DNA from: Clostridia bacterium
GTDB lineage: Bacteria; Bacillota_A; Clostridia; Christensenellales; Aristaeellaceae
NCBI GenBank assembly: GCA_017938645.1
Contig: JAGBBE010000186.1
Location: 1 to 10,096, forward strand
Length of the DNA stretch: 10,096 nucleotides
Direction of reading: 5' to 3'
Made by a program: the position numbers and the translations under genes. The first letter of the stretch is position 1; every line of letters begins with the position of its first letter. Positions 5,567-10,096 of this stretch are shown here, piece by piece. The notes under the pieces are model-generated. The model was not told where the DNA came from. It saw only the letters and a list, made by a program, of their open reading frames with translations, and made no database searches.

Positions 5567-6610
5567 ATGGAAAATAAAGAGCTCAAGAAGAATTTCCTTT
5601 CCTTCCAGATCGACCCCAAGAAGTTTGAGGCCGCCACGGATGAAGAAAAGGCGCAGCAGGTAACGCAGCGCGAGTCCGTGTCCTTTTTCAAGGATGCCAT
5701 GCGCCGCCTGACCCGCAACAAGATGGCTATGGCCTGTCTGACACTGCTGATCATCATCACGCTGATTGCGATCATTGTGCCCTACATCTATCCCTACACC
5801 TACACCAAGCAGGACGTTACCGCCAAGCATCTGGGTCCGTTTGAGTATTCCAAGAAGGAAATGGCCCGTATTGCCCGCGGTGAGGATGTGTTCCCGCATA
5901 TCATGGGCACCGACAATCTCGGACGCGACTACTGCATCCGTGTTATCTACGGCACGCGCATTTCGCTGCTGGTTGGTTTCGTTTCCGCTCTGATCGTTGT
6001 GTTCATCGGCATCATCTATGGTTCGATCTCCGGCTATTTCGGTGGTAAAGTTGACCTGATTATGATGCGTATCGTTGACATCATTTATTCTCTGCCGGAT
6101 GTTCTCATCGTGATTCTGCTCTCGGTTGCCATCAAGGACTTTATCAGCCAGTCGAAAAACGACCTGATCATCCGCCTTGGCCCGGGTATGATCTCCATCT
6201 TCATCGTGTTTGGTCTCCTCTACTGGGTCAGCATGGCGCGTCAGGTTCGCGGCCAGGTGCTGTCCATCAAGGAGCAGGAATATGTGCTGGCTGCCCGCGC
6301 TACCGGCGCAAGCGCTGCCCACATCATCCGCAAGCACATGATCCCCAACTGTATTTCCGTTATCATCATCACTGCAGCCATGCAGATCCCCAGCGCCATC
6401 TTCACTGAGAGCTTCCTGTCTTTCGTTGGCATGGGCGTGAGCATGCCGATGCCCTCTCTGGGCAGCCTCGCCAGCGACGCACGCAGCGGTCTGATTTCCT
6501 ATCCGTACCTGCTGATGTTCCCCGCCGGCACCATCTTCCTCATCGTGCTTTCCTTCAACCTTCTGGGCAATGGTCTGCGCGACGCTTTCGATCCCAAGCT
6601 TCGTTCGTAA
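5567..6610 (+). CDS. oppC: Oligopeptide/dipeptide ABC transporter permease, OppC/DppC type, 347 aa
   Basis: This is the second channel subunit, partner of OppB. A charged cytoplasmic N-terminus of about 50 residues precedes the first helix (about 53-75). The family hallmark HIMGTDNLGRD (111-121) is intact, and further helices lie at about 132-157, 165-190, 208-224, 262-285 and 315-336. The EAA loop (EYVLAARATGAS, about 238-249, to HMIPN at 257-261) is present. It ends in DAFDPKLRS, as OppC proteins do. A GTG at 5558 is in frame but lies inside the Shine-Dalgarno GAGGTGAG, so ATG 5567, six bases after AGGTG, is preferred. The gap to oppB is 13 bases. Confidence 0.92.
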   Translation: MENKELKKNFLSFQIDPKKFEAATDEEKAQQVTQRESVSFFKDAMRRLTRNKMAMACLTLLIIITLIAIIVPYIYPYTYTKQDVTAKHLGPFEYSKKEMARIARGEDVFPHIMGTDNLGRDYCIRVIYGTRISLLVGFVSALIVVFIGIIYGSISGYFGGKVDLIMMRIVDIIYSLPDVLIVILLSVAIKDFISQSKNDLIIRLGPGMISIFIVFGLLYWVSMARQVRGQVLSIKEQEYVLAARATGASAAHIIRKHMIPNCISVIIITAAMQIPSAIFTESFLSFVGMGVSMPMPSLGSLASDARSGLISYPYLLMFPAGTIFLIVLSFNLLGNGLRDAFDPKLRS

Positions 6611-6628
6611 AGGAGTGTGTAGAAAACC

Positions 6629-7671
<1,043 letters not shown>

Positions 7672-7675
<4 letters not shown>

Positions 7676-8637
7676 GCGAGAACAAGCCGATTCTTGAGGT
7701 CAAAAATCTCAAGCAATATTTTCCGGTCACCACCGGCTTCCTGAAGACCTCTCCGCTCAAGGCTGTCGATGACGTAAGCTTCACCATTCAGAAGGGTGAA
7801 ACCCTCGGTCTGGTCGGTGAATCCGGCTGTGGCAAGACCACCGTCGGCCGCAGCCTGCTGCAGCTGTACAAGCCCACCAGCGGCGAAGTGTGGTTTGACG
7901 GCAAGCTGATTGACAAGAACAGCCTGTCTGAGTTCCGCCGCCGTGCGCAGATGGTGTTCCAGGATCCGTACTCCTCGCTGAATCCGCGCATGACGGTAGG
8001 CGATATCGTGGCTGAGCCTCTGGATGTGCACAAGCTGTACAAAAACAAGACTGAACGTTCTGAACGCGTCCAGGAACTGCTGAAGATCGTCGGTATTTCC
8101 GGCGAGCAGTCCACTCGTTATGCTCACGAATTCTCCGGCGGTCAGCGTCAGCGTATCGGTATCGCCCGTGCTTTGGCCTCCAATCCTGAGTTTATCGTGT
8201 GCGATGAGCCTGTTTCTGCTCTGGACGTGTCCATTCAGGCTCAGGTTATCAACATGCTGGAGGATTTGCAGGAGCAGATGGGTCTGAGCTATCTGTTCAT
8301 CGCGCATGATCTGAGCGTTGTCAAACACATCTCCAACCGCATTGCGGTTATGTACCTGGGCAAGATCGTGGAGATGGCGGATTCCAATGAACTGCATCAT
8401 CATCCGCTTCATCCATACACCGTGTCTCTGCTCTCCGCAGTGCCCATGCCTGATCCCAACAGAGCGCGTGCGTCCAAACGCATCGTTTTGCAGGGCGACG
8501 TTCCCAGCCCGCTGAATCTGCCCACCGGCTGTTCCTTCCGCACCCGCTGCCGTTTCGCCACGGAAAAGTGCGCGCAGGAATGCCCGTGCATGCGTGAGGT
8601 TGCTCCCGGCCACTTCGTTGCATGCCACAATGTCTGA
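7672..8637 (+). CDS. oppF: Oligopeptide/dipeptide ABC transporter ATPase, OppF/DppF type, 321 aa
   Basis: Second ATPase, forming a heterodimer with OppD. Intact motifs: Walker A GESGCGKT (49-56), Q-loop Gln97 in [12 protein letters not shown], signature FSGGQRQR (154-161), Walker B FIVCDEP (174-180), D-loop ALD (183-185) and His212. The N-terminal [13 protein letters not shown] and LKAVDDVSF are characteristic of OppF rather than OppD. Cysteines 287, 293, 300 and 318 repeat the exact spacing found in OppD, with two more at 304 and 306. It starts with GTG 7672, overlapping the oppD stop by four bases (GTGA), six bases after a near-perfect GGAGGTGA (7658-7665). The overlap implies translational coupling and matched amounts of the two ATPases. 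Confidence 0.93.
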
Positions 8638-8690
8638 TTGTTTCGCCTCACCTACCTTCGAAAGGGCGTTGCAATAAATAAAAAACCATA

Positions 8691-8695
8691 GGAGG
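8691..8695 (+). promoter_or_regulatory. Strong ribosome binding site of the binding-protein gene
   Basis: GGAGG lies eight bases before ATG 8704, in a purine- and A-rich setting expected to be unstructured. The 66-base gap after oppF has no clear promoter and only a 4-base-pair stem (CCTT/AAGG near 8655). I see no terminator between oppF and the binding-protein gene, so both are probably on one mRNA. Confidence 0.6.
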
Positions 8696-8703
8696 AAAAA
8701 CAC

Positions 8704-10096
8704 ATGAAAAAGGTACTCGCTCTGGTCCTGTCCCTGATGATGATCTTCTCCATGACCGCGGTTGCTTCTGCGGACGGCGAAATCGTCAACATGATGCTGG
8801 GCGGCGGCACCCCCGAAACCATGGATCCGGCTCTGAACTCTGCTTCCACCGGTTCCAACACCATCCGTCTGGCTCATGCCGGTCTGATGGGCACTCAGAT
8901 CATTGACGGCGTGCCCACTGCGGCTCCCGAACTGGCTGAGAGCTACACCATCTCCGAAGACGGCCTGGTTTATACCTTCGTTCTTCGCGAGAACCTGAAG
9001 TGGAGCGACGGCTCCGACTTCTTCGCCAGCGACATCCTCAAGAGCTGGAACCGCGCTTCCGATCCTGCTCTGGGCGCTGACTACGGCTTCCTGTACGACT
9101 ACATTGCCCGCAACGAAGACGGCACCCTGAACGTGGTTGCTGACGACGCTGCCCGCACTCTGGTTGTGACCCTCGTCAACCCCTGCGCTTACTTCCTCGA
9201 GCTGGCCGGCTTCCCGCCCTTCTACCCCGTGAAGGTCGAACTGGCTGACGCCGAAGGCGCCTGGGCTACTGATCCTGCCAAGTACATCGGCATGGGCCCG
9301 TTCAAGATGACCGAGTTCGCCGTTGACAACGTTGCTTCCTTCGTGAAGAACGAGTACTACTGGAACGCTGAGAACGTCAAGCTGGGCGGCGTGAACGCTT
9401 ACCTGGCTGAAGACTCCATCGCTATCCTGGCCGCTTACGAAGCTGGCGAAGTGTCCTTCATCGAGAGCATGGACCCCGCTGAGTTCGAGCGTCTGAACGC
9501 CACCTATCCCGGCGAGCTCGTGATGGGCGAACAGCTGGGCACCTACTACGTCCTGTTCAACGTGCACAAGGACCTGAGCCCTGAAGGCAAGACCCTGTCT
9601 GTGCAGGATCAGGCCAAGGCCCGCTATGCTCTGGGTCTGATGATCAACCGTCAGGACGAAGTTGATTACGTGACCATGGGCGGCGAAATCCCCGCCACCG
9701 GTTTCTTCCCCTCCAAGCTGGCTGACGGCTACAACTCTGACGTCCGCACCGCTGAAGGCTACGGCACCTGGTACGCCGGCACCGCTTCCTACACTCAGAG
9801 CGACGTGTACACCGACGACATGATCGAAGGCATCAAGATCCTGCAGGAGCTGGGCTACAGCTACACCGGCAGCATCGAAGAAGGCAACGTTATGTTCTCT
9901 GACGTTCCCGCTTTCGAGTTCTCCTTCAACCAGAACGCCACCAACAGCGCGATCGTGCAGTACGTGCAGGAGTGCTGGAACAGCGTTGGCATCACTGCCG
10001 TGATCAACACCGAAGCCTGGGCCACCCTGCAGATCAAGCTGGGCGAAGGCGATGCTGAGGCTTCCCGTATGGGTTGGGTTGCCGACTTCAACGACT
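8704..10096 (+). CDS. oppA: Peptide ABC transporter substrate-binding protein, OppA/DppA type (3' partial)
   Basis: The frame is open to the window end, giving 464 residues; family members are usually about 500-600, so the C-terminus is missing. Residues 1-23 are a signal peptide (KK, hydrophobic core, then ASA) with likely signal peptidase I cleavage after Ala23. No cysteine follows, so this is not a predicted lipoprotein. The mature part fits SBP_bac_5: GGGTPETMDPALNS (33-46), PELAESYTISEDGLVYTF (75-92) and LRENLKWSDGSDFFASDI (94-111) form the classical family signature, and WATDPAKYIGMGPFKM lies further on. It would capture peptides outside the membrane and deliver them to OppB/OppC. Codon choice is extremely biased: asparagine is always AAC and leucine mostly CTG, as expected for an abundant product. 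The gene is last of the five seen, a known variant order. Confidence 0.9.
   Translation, partial: MKKVLALVLSLMMIFSMTAVASADGEIVNMMLGGGTPETMDPALNSASTGSNTIRLAHAGLMGTQIIDGVPTAAPELAESYTISEDGLVYTFVLRENLKWSDGSDFFASDILKSWNRASDPALGADYGFLYDYIARNEDGTLNVVADDAARTLVVTLVNPCAYFLELAGFPPFYPVKVELADAEGAWATDPAKYIGMGPFKMTEFAVDNVASFVKNEYYWNAENVKLGGVNAYLAEDSIAILAAYEAGEVSFIESMDPAEFERLNATYPGELVMGEQLGTYYVLFNVHKDLSPEGKTLSVQDQAKARYALGLMINRQDEVDYVTMGGEIPATGFFPSKLADGYNSDVRTAEGYGTWYAGTASYTQSDVYTDDMIEGIKILQELGYSYTGSIEEGNVMFSDVPAFEFSFNQNATNSAIVQYVQECWNSVGITAVINTEAWATLQIKLGEGDAEASRMGWVADFND

Noticed and set aside
4516..5775. 419-codon open frame on the - strand opposite oppB
   Set aside because: In register with oppB, composition of a mirror frame, and it runs through the opp promoter; the sense gene is unambiguous.

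Overview
The window looks like a piece of chromosome from an anaerobic, Clostridia-like Firmicute. The basis is AGGAGG-type ribosome binding sites, sigma-A-like promoters with extended -10 elements, U-tailed hairpin terminators and compact operons. The substrate-binding protein has a cleavable signal peptide without a lipobox cysteine, a form I associate with some gut and rumen Christensenellales-like genomes; that placement is tentative. I see no mobile element, CRISPR array, tRNA or rRNA.

Layout, all on the + strand. (1) Positions 1-402: the last 40 codons of a YyaL/SPATA20-like thioredoxin-domain protein, then a small uncharacterised protein of 86 residues. (2) Positions 403-740: a 338-base non-coding stretch and the richest regulatory region here. 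It has a weak hairpin, a near-consensus extended -10 promoter covered by three direct copies of TGCAACC plus one inverted copy, and a transcribed leader with a bulged hairpin and a strong intrinsic terminator. All of this lies upstream of a thioredoxin-thioredoxin reductase fusion gene, so the leader is either an attenuator or a short terminated RNA. (3) Positions 741-2006: the fusion gene, a complete NADPH-FAD-thioredoxin relay in one polypeptide, closed by a terminator. (4) Positions 2065-4451: a two-gene operon with its own promoter and terminator, encoding a PF12831-type FAD-dependent oxidoreductase and a uroporphyrinogen-decarboxylase-fold, MtaA-like protein. (5) From 4510 to the window end: an oligopeptide/dipeptide (Opp/Dpp) ABC transporter operon with a TTGACA-17-TATTAT promoter. 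The order is permease B, permease C, ATPase D, ATPase F, then the binding protein, whose 3' end is cut off by the window.

How the genes work together: the peptide transporter is a conventional uptake system, with the binding protein capturing peptide, OppB/OppC forming the channel and OppD/OppF hydrolysing ATP. The fusion protein handles thiol-disulfide redox. The FAD oxidoreductase/UroD-like pair is probably a catabolic or one-carbon module of unknown substrate, and terminators separate it transcriptionally from both neighbours. Several genes have a GTG inside the Shine-Dalgarno sequence that could be mistaken for a start; I chose starts by ribosome binding site spacing.
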